The translations under genes and the position numbers were made by a program. A stretch of 64,000 nt of DNA from Acidobacteriota bacterium (GTDB lineage Bacteria; Acidobacteriota; Thermoanaerobaculia; Thermoanaerobaculales; Thermoanaerobaculaceae). Location: NCBI GenBank assembly GCA_004298115.1, contig SCRJ01000051.1, positions 1-64,000 of the forward strand. The letters are read 5' to 3'. Of the stretch, positions 34,877 through 43,313 are shown one piece after another; position 1 is the first letter of the stretch; each line of letters opens with the position of its first letter. The notes beneath the pieces are model-generated. The model was not told where the DNA came from. It saw nothing but the letters and a program-made list of their open reading frames with translations, and ran no database searches.

Positions 34877-36231
34877 TGCACCGCTACCAGGCGGGGCAAG
34901 CCGACCGCCGCGCGATGCTCGATGCGGTCGGCTGTGCGTCGGTGGACGATCTGTTCGCCACCATCCCACCCGAGGTGCGCTGCGGCGCCCTCGACCTCCC
35001 TTCGGCCCACAGCGAGGAGGAGGTCCGGCGTGAGTTCTGGGCGTACGCCGGCGCCAACGCAGCCCCGGAGTGCTTCGCCAGCTTCCTCGGCGGCGGCGTG
35101 TACGGTCACGTCACGCCGGCGGTGGCCGACGCGCTGTTGCAGCGGGGCGAGTTCTTCACCGCCTACACGCCGTACCAGCCGGAGGTCAGCCAGGGCACGC
35201 TGCAGGCCATCTTCGAGTTCCAGACCTACGTCTGCCAGCTCACCGAACTGGACGTCGCCAACGCGTCGCTGTACGACGGCGCGACCGCGGTGGTCGAGGC
35301 GGTGCTGATGGCGGCGCGCACGCTTCCCGGCCGCCGGCGGGTGGTCGTGGCCGGTGCGCTCCACCCCGACTGGCGCGCCGTGCTCGAGACCTACTGCGAG
35401 CCGATGGGTGTCGCGGTCGACCAGGCCGCCTGGGGCGAGGACGGTCGGGTGGACGCCGCCGCGCTCGAGCGCGCGCTCGGCGCCGACGTGTGCGCGGTGG
35501 TCGTGGCGTCGCCCAACTTCCTCGGGGTGATCGAGGACCTCCCGGCGCTGGGGAAGGTGATCGCGGCCAGCGGGGCCCTCGGCGTGCACGCGGTCGCCGA
35601 GGCGACATCGCTCGGGATGCTCGCCCCCGGCGGGAGCTTCGGCTTCGACGTCGTGTGCGGCGAGCTGCAGGCGTTCGGGATCCCGGCCGCGTTCGGCGGC
35701 CCGCTGCTCGGGTTCTTCGCCGCGCGGCAGACACACCTGCGGCAGATGCCCGGCAGGCTGGTGGGCGAGACCGCGGACGCGAGCGGGCGGCGGGGCTACG
35801 TGCTCACCCTCTCGACCCGCGAGCAGCACATCCGGCGCGCCAAGGCGACCTCGAACATCTGCACCAACCACGGCCTGATGGCGCTCGCCGCGACGATCGT
35901 CCTGTCGTTGCTCGGGAAGAAGGGCGTGCGCGAGGTGGCGCTTGCCTCCCACGCCAAGGCCGAGTACCTCAAGGCCGGGCTCCGGGCGCAGGGCACCGGG
36001 CACAGGGCGAGACTCGCGTTCCCGCAGAGTCCCTCCTACGACGAGTTCCTCGTGCTTCACGACGACCCGGACGGCCTTCTCGCCCGGCTGAAGGGCGAAG
36101 GGATCCTGGGCGGGGTCTCCACCTCCCAGTTCGGCGCCTCATGGCCGAAGGGGATCCTCGTCGCGGCCACGGAGCGCAACACCCGGGAGGAGTGCGACCG
36201 CCTCCTCGACGCACTGCGGAGGCTGGCATGA
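34876..36231 (+). CDS. gcvPA: Glycine dehydrogenase (decarboxylating) subunit 1
   Basis: A 451-residue N-terminal half of the split P protein, which lacks the PLP lysine. Recognised from FLGGGVYGHVTPAVADALL, FTAYTPYQPEVSQGTLQ, FEFQTYVCQLTELDVANAS and SLYDGATAVVEAVLMA. It forms a heterotetramer with subunit 2. ATGA overlap with gcvPB. The split form is usual in Gram-positives, archaea and several other phyla, while proteobacteria of the E. coli type have one fused chain. Confidence 0.97.
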   Translation: MHRYQAGQADRRAMLDAVGCASVDDLFATIPPEVRCGALDLPSAHSEEEVRREFWAYAGANAAPECFASFLGGGVYGHVTPAVADALLQRGEFFTAYTPYQPEVSQGTLQAIFEFQTYVCQLTELDVANASLYDGATAVVEAVLMAARTLPGRRRVVVAGALHPDWRAVLETYCEPMGVAVDQAAWGEDGRVDAAALERALGADVCAVVVASPNFLGVIEDLPALGKVIAASGALGVHAVAEATSLGMLAPGGSFGFDVVCGELQAFGIPAAFGGPLLGFFAARQTHLRQMPGRLVGETADASGRRGYVLTLSTREQHIRRAKATSNICTNHGLMALAATIVLSLLGKKGVREVALASHAKAEYLKAGLRAQGTGHRARLAFPQSPSYDEFLVLHDDPDGLLARLKGEGILGGVSTSQFGASWPKGILVAATERNTREECDRLLDALRRLA

Positions 36232-37709
36232 GCGACACGCGCACGTTGCGGGACCGGGAGGGGCTGATCTTCGAACGCTCGTCCGCCGGCCGCGTCGGCT
36301 ACCAGCTCCCGCCCCTGGAAGTGCCGCAGGCCGACCCGGCCGCGACCGTACCGGCCGGCCTGCTGCGCGGCGAGATCGACGGCCTTCCGGAGGTGAGCGA
36401 GGTGGACGTGATGCGCCACTTCACCCGCCTGTCGAAGTGGAACTACAGCGTGGACGAGGGGCTCTACCCTCTGGGTTCGTGCACGATGAAGTACAACCCG
36501 CGCATCAACGAGGAAGTGGCCCGCCTGGCCGGACTCGCGCAGCTCCACCCGTTGCAGCCCGAGGATCAGGTGCAGGGCGCGCTCGCCCTGATGTGGCAGC
36601 TCGAACAGGCGCTGATCGCCGTGACCGGGATGGCGCGGGTGACGCTGCAGCCGGCGGCGGGCGCCCACGGCGAGCTGACCGGAATGCTGATGATCCGCAA
36701 GGCGCTCCTGGCGAGAGGGGAGCGACGCCGCAAGGTGCTGATCCCGGACTCGGCGCACGGCACCAACCCGGCGTCCGCCGTGTTCGCCGGGTTCGAGACC
36801 GTGGAGATCGGGTCCACGCCCCAGGGCACGCTGGACCTCGCGGCCGTCGCGCGCCACCTCGACGGCGGCGACGTCGCCGCGCTCATGGTCACGGTGCCCA
36901 ACACCCTCGGCGTGTTCGAGCCCGAGATCGTCAAGGCGGCGGCGATGCTGCACGAGAAGGGCGCGTTCCTGTACATGGACGGCGCCAACCTCAACGCCTT
37001 CGTCGGCATCGCGCTCCCCGGCAAGATGGGCGCGGACGCCCTGCACATCAACCTGCACAAGACGTTCTCGACGCCCCACGGCGGCGGCGGCCCGGGGGCG
37101 GGACCGGTGGCGGTCTCGCAGACGTTGGCGCCGTACCTGCCGGTGCCGATGGTCGAGCGGGTCGGGGAGGGGTACACGCTCGCCTACGACCGCCCGGGGA
37201 CCATCGGCAAGGTCCGGGGGTTCTACGGCAACTTCGGCATGCTGGTGCGGGCGCTCGCGTACATCCGCTCGCTCGGCCGCGACGGCCTCAAGTCGATGGC
37301 CGAAGGCGCGGTGCTCAACGCCAACTACCTGCGCAAACGGCTCGCGGCGGACTACCACCTGCAGTACGACGGTCCGAGCCTGCACGAGGTCGTGTTCGAC
37401 GACTCGATCCAGACCGCCGCCGGCGTCAAGAACATCGACATCGCGAAGCGGCTGCTCGATTACGGGTTCCACCCGCCGACCATGTCGTTCCCGCTGATCG
37501 TGCACGGGGCCCTGATGATCGAGCCCACCGAGAGCGAGGGGATCGACGAGCTCGACGCGTTCGTCGCCGCGATGAAGGCGATCGCGCGTGAGGCACGGGA
37601 GACCCCGGATCTGGTGAGGGGTGCGCCGTACTCGACGCCGGTCCAGCGGCTCGACGAGGTGAGGGCCGCGCGCCAGCCGGTCCTGCGCTGGCGGCGTCCC
37701 GGCGATTGA
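36228..37709 (+). CDS. gcvPB: Glycine dehydrogenase (decarboxylating) subunit 2
   Basis: A 493-residue PLP-binding half of the P protein. The PLP lysine is about Lys278 in HINLHKTFSTPHGGGGPG; LYPLGSCTMKYNP near 80 and PDSAHGTNPASA near 180 are signature segments. With gcvPA it decarboxylates glycine and loads GcvH. The last gene of the operon. Lpd for the complex may come from the gene at 54894. Confidence 0.97.
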   Translation: MSDTRTLRDREGLIFERSSAGRVGYQLPPLEVPQADPAATVPAGLLRGEIDGLPEVSEVDVMRHFTRLSKWNYSVDEGLYPLGSCTMKYNPRINEEVARLAGLAQLHPLQPEDQVQGALALMWQLEQALIAVTGMARVTLQPAAGAHGELTGMLMIRKALLARGERRRKVLIPDSAHGTNPASAVFAGFETVEIGSTPQGTLDLAAVARHLDGGDVAALMVTVPNTLGVFEPEIVKAAAMLHEKGAFLYMDGANLNAFVGIALPGKMGADALHINLHKTFSTPHGGGGPGAGPVAVSQTLAPYLPVPMVERVGEGYTLAYDRPGTIGKVRGFYGNFGMLVRALAYIRSLGRDGLKSMAEGAVLNANYLRKRLAADYHLQYDGPSLHEVVFDDSIQTAAGVKNIDIAKRLLDYGFHPPTMSFPLIVHGALMIEPTESEGIDELDAFVAAMKAIAREARETPDLVRGAPYSTPVQRLDEVRAARQPVLRWRRPGD

Positions 37710-37760
37710 GCGCGGCGGCCGGCCGCGGTCGCTGCGGCCGGCATGGCCGGAGGTGCATGG

Positions 37761-38393
37761 ATGCAGCGCACGCACGTGTTCGTGGACTATTGGAACTTCC
37801 AGTTGCGGTGGAACGAGCGCGCCGGCGACGCGCGCTGCGACTGGGCGCATCTGCCCGGGGTGCTGCTCGAGAAGATGCGTTCCCTGCCGATCGCGGACGA
37901 CCTCGACTTCCAGGGGATGCGCGTGTACGCCTCGTGCGACCCCGACGATGAGAACCTCCGGCGCTGGCTCGAGAACTTCCTCGAGCGCCAGCCGGGAACC
38001 AGCGTGGTCGTCCTCGAGCGGCGGCGGCGCTTCGATCACATCCGCTGCCGCTCGTGCGGTTACGAGACGGGCGCCTGCCCGTCGTGCGGCCAGCCGCTCG
38101 TGTGGTCGGCGGAGAAGGGCGTCGAGTCGGCGCTGATCTCCGACCTGTACGAGCTGGCCTGGTCGGACGCGCTCGACGTTGCGGTCGTCGTCTCCTCGGA
38201 CAGCGACTTCGTGTTTCCCGTTGCGGGACTGCAGGGGCGCGGCGTCAAGGTGATCAACGCCGCCTGGCGCGGGGCGGGGCAGGAACTCGCCCGCGCGAGC
38301 TGGGCCACGCTCGACCTCGACGAATTGATCCCAAGCCTCGTGCGCGAGCCGAACGGCGCCGAGCGCAAAGGGGCGGCGGAAGCGCACGCCTGA
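37761..38393 (+). CDS. NYN-domain ribonuclease candidate with zinc-ribbon insertion
   Basis: A 210-residue protein. THVFVDYWNFQLRW at the start and VAVVVSSDSDFVFPVAGLQGRG near 145 are the two acidic motifs of NYN (LabA/DUF88, PIN-like) nucleases. Between them sits an insertion with two Cys pairs, CRSCGYETGACPSCG (near 95-109), a likely zinc ribbon. The ATG at 37761 is exactly 7 bases after GGAGG (37749-37753), better than the in-frame ATG at 37743. It follows gcvPB by 51 bases. RNA substrate unknown. Confidence 0.78.
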   Translation: MQRTHVFVDYWNFQLRWNERAGDARCDWAHLPGVLLEKMRSLPIADDLDFQGMRVYASCDPDDENLRRWLENFLERQPGTSVVVLERRRRFDHIRCRSCGYETGACPSCGQPLVWSAEKGVESALISDLYELAWSDALDVAVVVSSDSDFVFPVAGLQGRGVKVINAAWRGAGQELARASWATLDLDELIPSLVREPNGAERKGAAEAHA

Positions 38394-38478
38394 AGAGCGG
38401 AGGAAGCGCCGAGGGCCGGGGAGGCACCGGCGACTGCGGAGCCGAACCGCTCTCGCCTTCTCCTTGGCCTTTGCCGCT

Positions 38479-38925
38479 TTACCCTTTTTCGGTCCGTCCC
38501 TCTTGCCGAGGGGGGGCGAGGAGCAGCACCAGCGCGGCGGCGAACATCGGCAGGTCGCGCAGGACCAGCAGCCAGGCGTTGCTGACGTCCTCGGCGCTGG
38601 CCGAGAAGCAACCGCAGGCGACGTTGACTCCCCGCAGCGCGTTGACCGCGAGCGCGGTGATGAACATCGTGAGCAGGCCGGAGGCGAGCAGCGCGGCGGC
38701 CCGCCGCTTGTAGCCGGTGAGCAACCCGATCGCGACGAGCAGCTCCAGCCACGGCATGTAGATGGCCATCAGATTGATCGGACCTGCCGGCAGGATCCGG
38801 TACCCCCAGATGATCGTGACCAGCGGGCGGGGGTCGATCAGCTTGCTGCCCGCGGCGTAGAGGAAGATGCCGCCGAGGGCGACGCCGAGCGCGGTGTGCA
38901 GCCAGCGGTTGCGGAGGAACGTCAC
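38479..38925 (-). CDS. MauE/DoxX-like membrane protein
   Basis: A 148-residue protein with four hydrophobic helices. LGGIFLYAAGSKLIDPRPL and NLMAIYMPWLELLVAIGLL match DoxX/MauE, and NVACGCFS (near 110) is the Cys pair seen in MauE-like proteins, which assist disulfide or redox maturation. The GTG start overlaps the stop of the rhodanese-like gene by 4 bases, so the pair is translated together. The stop codon falls in a purine-rich stretch resembling 54780-54815. Confidence 0.75.
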   Translation of the reverse strand: MTFLRNRWLHTALGVALGGIFLYAAGSKLIDPRPLVTIIWGYRILPAGPINLMAIYMPWLELLVAIGLLTGYKRRAAALLASGLLTMFITALAVNALRGVNVACGCFSASAEDVSNAWLLVLRDLPMFAAALVLLLAPPRQEGRTEKG

Positions 38926-39398
38926 GGCGCGCCCCCTTCGACCGGCAGCCCGCCCCCCTGCCACGCCATGAAGCCGCCCATCACCACGTACGGCCGGGTC
39001 ACGCCGCGCCGGCGCAGCTCCTGGGCGAGGAGCTGCTCGACGTCGGTCTCATCGCCGTCGCCGTAGACGAAGACGGCGTCGGCGCCCCGCAGCGCGGCGA
39101 GCAAGGCCGGTGTCAGCTGGGCCTCGACGTTGGCGAACGAAATCCGCGTCGCCCCGGGGACGTGGCCGGCCGCGAACTCCGCCGCGGAGCGGGTGTCGAG
39201 GACGACCACGTGCGGCAGCGAGGTGCGGGCCGCGTCGGCGGAGGCGGCATCGATGAACTGAAAGTCCGAGCCGGCCTTCGGAGGCTCGGCGCCCTTGCCC
39301 CACCACGCGAGCCGGCGTCCGGGGACGAAGTTGGCGGCCGTCCCGAGCACGAGAACGGCGGTGAGGATGAGCGCGGCGTCGCGAACGAGTCCCCGCAT
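38922..39398 (-). CDS. Membrane-anchored rhodanese-like protein lacking the catalytic Cys
   Basis: A 158-residue protein: an N-terminal helix (about 7-26), then a rhodanese fold with VVVLDTRSAAEFAAGHVPGA and ending VVMGGFMAWQGGGLPVEGG. The active-site loop, normally a Cys after the strand (VYCxxG), reads VFVYGDGDETD, so sulfur transfer by the usual route is unlikely; a binding role is inferred. The start codon lies only 17 bases from the start of the divergent cytochrome gene. Confidence 0.82.
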   Translation of the reverse strand: MRGLVRDAALILTAVLVLGTAANFVPGRRLAWWGKGAEPPKAGSDFQFIDAASADAARTSLPHVVVLDTRSAAEFAAGHVPGATRISFANVEAQLTPALLAALRGADAVFVYGDGDETDVEQLLAQELRRRGVTRPYVVMGGFMAWQGGGLPVEGGAP

Positions 39399-39415
39399 CG
39401 GTCGGGGAGTTTATC

Positions 39416-39760
39416 ATGGCGGCGATGCGGTCGCGGGCGCGGTTGTTCGCGTGGGTCGTGGGGCTGGCGGCGCCGGTGGCGATCGGCGTGTGGGCGACGT
39501 CGGGCAAACCGCCGCGCCTCCCCGCCGATCGCGACCACGCCGTCGCGCAGGCCGAGTCGAAGTGTCTGGGGTGCCACACGCGCTCCGGCGCGCACCCGCG
39601 TCCGGCCGACCACCCGTTGCGCGACGATTGCTTCTCCTGCCATCGCGATGCGCGGGGCGAGCTGCACCCCCGGCCGGGGGCGCCGACGAGCGTGCCGGGC
39701 GGGTGGCGGGACGACCCGCTGCTCGCCGGCAGCGCCGCAACGAAAGGGGCAGGTCGATGA
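39416..39760 (+). CDS. Small dihaem c-type cytochrome, membrane-anchored or secreted
   Basis: A 114-residue protein with an N-terminal hydrophobic segment (about 9-27) and two c-haem sites, CLGCH (near 50) and CFSCH (near 72), with further His residues around them (HPRPADHP) that could be distal ligands. The pattern resembles the small NapB/doublet CXXCH repeats of multihaem cytochromes, but no family is certain. GGGGAG precedes the ATG; an ATG 9 bases later is also possible. It overlaps the next gene by 4 bases. Confidence 0.78.
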   Translation: MAAMRSRARLFAWVVGLAAPVAIGVWATSGKPPRLPADRDHAVAQAESKCLGCHTRSGAHPRPADHPLRDDCFSCHRDARGELHPRPGAPTSVPGGWRDDPLLAGSAATKGAGR

Positions 39761-40854
39761 GCGTGTGCGGATGGCGCCGAGTCCTCTCGTTCGCCGTGAC
39801 GGTCGCGGGCGCCGCCGCCGCGTGGTCGCAGACGGCTCCGGCGCCGCGCTTCCCGGGCGCCGCGACCACGGTGGCCGTGAACCGCGCCAGCGGCAAGGTC
39901 GCGGTCCTCGTCGGCGGGCAACTCCAGCTCTTCGACGACGTCCGGGCGCCGTCGCCGAGCGCGCGGCTCGAACTGCCGGGGAGCGGGCCGCGCGTGCTCG
40001 AGTTCTGCGGGCCGAACCTGCGTTACGTGACGCACGGTGTCCAGGGGATGGCGCAGGTGTTCGTGGCGATCACGGCGGACGGGCGGGAGCGCCTGGCGTG
40101 GCCGAACTCGGGGCTCTCCGAACTCTTCCCGACCCAGGACAGCCGTCTCACGCTCGACGGCAAGGGGCTGTACGGCTTCCTGCCCCTCGACCCCGCGGCG
40201 CGAGAGTACTTCGGTCTGCCGGGCGACATCCCCACCGGCGCCGGTGTCGCGGCGACGTTTCGCTTCGCAGGCGAGAAGCTGCTGGCGCGCGCGTCCGCGG
40301 CGTTCGCCGGGGTCGTCGCGCTCTCGCCCGACGACATGCTCCTGACCCTCGACGGCGGCGGGTTGATGCGGTACCGCTCGCCGGGCGGCGTCGCCTGGAA
40401 GCGGGAGGGGCGCGGCGGCGCCTGGCGGGTCGTCGATGTGGACCCCGCGGGCGGAGTGGCGGCGGCGGTCGACGGCGAGGGCGCCGTCGTGGGAATCGGG
40501 ATCGAGCGCGGCGAGCCCCGCTTCCGCGGCGCCCTGCCCGGGGCGAGGGTGCGGGATGCCCGCCTCCTTTCCGATTCCAGGCTGCTCGTGCTGCAAGTCG
40601 CGCCGGAGCGGCGGGCCGCGATCCTCGACACGACGACGATGAGGCCGGCCGGCGAGCAGCCCGCCGAGCTCTGCGCGCGGCAGGGCCTCGCCGCGGTCTA
40701 CGAGAGCTGGCTGGGGACGGCCGACTCGCTGGCGGGGCTCCTCGACGCGGGCGCGGCCGGTCACCCGGCGTTGCTCCTGCACGGCGCCGCCGGCTGGTAC
40801 CTGGTGACGCTCCGCGAGCGCCCGGCGGCCGCCTCGACAGCCGAGAAGCCGTGA
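39757..40854 (+). CDS. Secreted propeller-like protein of unknown function
   Basis: A 365-residue protein with a signal peptide (about 1-24, AAAAWSQ cleavage region) and then many short beta-strand blocks of about 40 residues (VAVNRASGKVAVLVGGQLQLF; FAGVVALSPDDMLLTLDGGGLMRY), suggesting a beta-propeller. No catalytic motif was recognised. Overlap with the cytochrome gene (ATGA) suggests a joint periplasmic role. The 303-base gap after it holds a 29-codon basic frame (40851-40940) and the hemA upstream region. Confidence 0.68.
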   Translation: MSVCGWRRVLSFAVTVAGAAAAWSQTAPAPRFPGAATTVAVNRASGKVAVLVGGQLQLFDDVRAPSPSARLELPGSGPRVLEFCGPNLRYVTHGVQGMAQVFVAITADGRERLAWPNSGLSELFPTQDSRLTLDGKGLYGFLPLDPAAREYFGLPGDIPTGAGVAATFRFAGEKLLARASAAFAGVVALSPDDMLLTLDGGGLMRYRSPGGVAWKREGRGGAWRVVDVDPAGGVAAAVDGEGAVVGIGIERGEPRFRGALPGARVRDARLLSDSRLLVLQVAPERRAAILDTTTMRPAGEQPAELCARQGLAAVYESWLGTADSLAGLLDAGAAGHPALLLHGAAGWYLVTLRERPAAASTAEKP

Positions 40855-41053
40855 GCGCCCGAACGCGGGCGGCGGCGAAGGCGGCGGCGGGGCCGGGGCG
40901 ACGGCGGCCGTCCTCCCGCGCGACGGCGATCACACTCTGACACTCCGGCCTCTCGCGGACCGGTGCGTGCCCCCGCCGCGCGGAGGGCCGCGGCGAGGCC
41001 GGGAACGCTGCTGCGGCGTCGGGGAAGCATCTCCGGAACGGGCCATGAGATCA

Positions 41054-41105
41054 TTTCGCAAGATTGCCGAAACATTGCACTTTCGTAACGAAACGCTGAC
41101 CGAAA
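41054..41105 (+). promoter_or_regulatory. TTTCG/CGAAA operator-like cluster upstream of hemA
   Basis: TTTCG-N9-CGAAA (41054-41072), TTTCG-TAA-CGAAA (41081-41093) and a further CGAAA (41101-41105), within an unusually AT-rich stretch. A possible -10 CATATGAC lies at 41115-41122. The symmetric sites suggest a regulator that controls the haem operon; no -35 stands out. Confidence 0.4.
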
Positions 41106-41157
41106 CCCGCTTCACATATGACAGTTCACTCCTCATACTTCGACTTCGGGGGGAACG

Positions 41158-42402
41158 ATGCGACGCTACGTGGTCATTGGCTGCAACCAGGCCGACGCGG
41201 GCCCGGAGGAAGTTGGACGCGCGCAAATACCGGCCGAGGCGGTGGCCGAGGTTCTCCCCGGTCTCAAGGCCGACCTTGGGGCGCAGGAGCTGGTCTACCT
41301 CGCCACCTGCCACCGCACGGAGTTCTACCTCGCGTACGACGGCCCGCTCTGCCCGGGGCGTCTGTTGCTGGCGCTGGCTTCGGCGCTGCCGCGGCGCACC
41401 GGTGGGAAGGCGTCGCTCCCGGCCCTGGAGAAGTGTCTGGCCGAGCACGAGCAGAACGCGTCCAGACACCTGTTCCGCGTCGCGGCGGCGCTGAACTCGT
41501 TGATGCCCGGCGACAACCAGATCCTCGGCCAGGTCAAGGAGGCGTTCCGGGTGGCGAGCGACGCGGGCGCCGCCGGCCCGCACCTCTCCGCGCTGTTCAC
41601 GCAGGCGTTCCGCGCCGCCAAGCGGGTGCGCACGGAGACCGGTTTGTCGCGCCATCCGGTGTCGCTGCTCTCGCTGGCGGAGCGCCGGCTCGGCAAGCGC
41701 ATGGCCGCCGCCGGCGGACCGGTGGCCGTGGTCGGCGCCGGCAGCATGGCGGCGCTGGCGGTCGAGCTCGTCCGCAAGCTCGACCCGGCGCGCGCCATCG
41801 TGGTGTTCAACCGCGGCCGCGAACGCGGCGAGGCGCTCGCGACCCGGGGCGGCGGTGCGTACCGCCCGCTCGATGCGCTTGCGGCGGCCGACGACCGCTT
41901 CGCCGCGGTGATCACGGCCGCTTCGTTGCCGGCGCCGCTGATCGGTCCCGAACTCGCCGCGCGCCTGGCGCCGGCGCTCCTCCTCGACCTCGGCATGCCG
42001 CCCAACGTCGCGCCGGGGTGCGGCGGGGTCGCCGGGATCGAGCACGTCGATCAGGTCGCGCTGCGTCTCGAGGCGGAAAGCAACCGCACGGCGCGCCACG
42101 CCGAGATCGCCCAGGCCGAGGCGATCGTCGAAGAGCAACTGCGCGAGCTGGCCTACGAGGTGATGGAGGTCGAGCTGTCGCCGGTGGCGCGCCACCTCGT
42201 CGCGGCGTTCCGCGAACTCGCGCGCAGCGAGATGACGCGCATGGTGGACGGCCGGCAGGACGTGCCGCCGGAACGGCTCGACGAAGCGGTCGACCGGTTG
42301 TCGCAACGCCTCGTGCGCGTGCCGCTGCGCGGCCTGCGCGAGGTGGCCTGGCAGCACTCCCCGGACGTGCTCAACACCTTTCTCACGGCGGTGGAGAAGT
42401 GA
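41158..42402 (+). CDS. hemA: Glutamyl-tRNA reductase
   Basis: A 414-residue enzyme reducing Glu-tRNA to glutamate-1-semialdehyde, the committed step of C5-pathway haem synthesis. The nucleophilic Cys51 is in LATCHRTEFY (most relatives have TCNRTE). LNSLMPGDNQILGQVKEAF, the NADPH site VAVVGAGSMAALAVELV and the C-terminal dimerisation helix are present. First of nine overlapping hem genes; stop overlaps hemC by 4 bases. GGGGGGAA serves as ribosome binding site. Confidence 0.96.
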   Translation: MRRYVVIGCNQADAGPEEVGRAQIPAEAVAEVLPGLKADLGAQELVYLATCHRTEFYLAYDGPLCPGRLLLALASALPRRTGGKASLPALEKCLAEHEQNASRHLFRVAAALNSLMPGDNQILGQVKEAFRVASDAGAAGPHLSALFTQAFRAAKRVRTETGLSRHPVSLLSLAERRLGKRMAAAGGPVAVVGAGSMAALAVELVRKLDPARAIVVFNRGRERGEALATRGGGAYRPLDALAAADDRFAAVITAASLPAPLIGPELAARLAPALLLDLGMPPNVAPGCGGVAGIEHVDQVALRLEAESNRTARHAEIAQAEAIVEEQLRELAYEVMEVELSPVARHLVAAFRELARSEMTRMVDGRQDVPPERLDEAVDRLSQRLVRVPLRGLREVAWQHSPDVLNTFLTAVEK

Positions 42403-43313
42403 ACCCTGCGGTGCGGATCGGAACCAGAGGCTCCGACCTGGCGCTCTGGCAGTCCCGCCGTGTGGCGGCGCTGCTGCTCGAGCTCTCCGGGGCCGCGAGC
42501 GAGCTGGTCGTCGTTCGCACCAGCGGCGACGCCGACCGTTCGCGCGCGCTGCACGAGCTTCCCGGCAGCGGATTCTTCACCCGGGAGCTGCAGGCGGCGC
42601 TCGCCGCCGGCAAGGTCGACCTCGTCGTCCACTCGCTGAAGGATCTCCCGACCGACGAGCCGGCCGGTCTCGCGGTGGGCGCGGTGCTGCTGCGCCAGGA
42701 CCCCCGCGAGCTGATGCTGGCGCGCCCGGAGGCGGTCGGCGGCGGCGGTCTCGGTCTCGCCCCCGGCACCGTCGTGGGGACCTCGTCGTTGCGCCGCGCC
42801 GGGCAGGCGTTGGCCATGCAACCCGACCTCGTGATCCGGCCGCTGCGCGGCAACCTGCCGACGCGCCTGCAGCGGGTGCGCGAGGGCGCGTTCGGCGCGA
42901 TCCTGCTCGCCTGTGCCGGCGTGGACCGTCTCGGCCTCGACCTGCAGGGGCTGGCCACGGCGCGTTTCGAGGTCGAGCAGTTCCTCCCGTCGCCCGGTCA
43001 GGGCGCCTTGGCGATCGAGGTACGCGCCGACGACGCCGCGGTCGCGAGGCTGGTCGTTCCGCTCAACGAACCCGACGTCGCCGAGGTCACCGCCTGTGAG
43101 CGCGCGGTGCTCAAGGGCCTGGGCGGCGGCTGCCACCTGCCGCTGGGCGCGCACGCCCGCCGTTGCGCCGGGGGGATCGAGTTGCTGGCCGCGCTTGCCG
43201 AGCTCGACGAGGGCGTGACCCGGTCGTCCCTCCGCCGGGTGCGGGTGGAGGGCGCCGTTCCCCAGGCCGCCGCGCGGGCCGCCCTGGCGGCGTTGAGCGG
43301 AGACCGACGGTGA
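42399..43313 (+). CDS. hemC: Porphobilinogen deaminase
   Basis: A 304-residue enzyme joining four porphobilinogens to hydroxymethylbilane. Seen: RIGTRGSDLALWQSR start, VVHSLKDLPTD, VVGTSSLRRAGQ, RPLRGNLPTRLQR and the dipyrromethane-attachment Cys in GGGCHLPLGAHA near 247. GTG start inside the hemA stop. Confidence 0.97.
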   Translation: MNPAVRIGTRGSDLALWQSRRVAALLLELSGAASELVVVRTSGDADRSRALHELPGSGFFTRELQAALAAGKVDLVVHSLKDLPTDEPAGLAVGAVLLRQDPRELMLARPEAVGGGGLGLAPGTVVGTSSLRRAGQALAMQPDLVIRPLRGNLPTRLQRVREGAFGAILLACAGVDRLGLDLQGLATARFEVEQFLPSPGQGALAIEVRADDAAVARLVVPLNEPDVAEVTACERAVLKGLGGGCHLPLGAHARRCAGGIELLAALAELDEGVTRSSLRRVRVEGAVPQAAARAALAALSGDRR

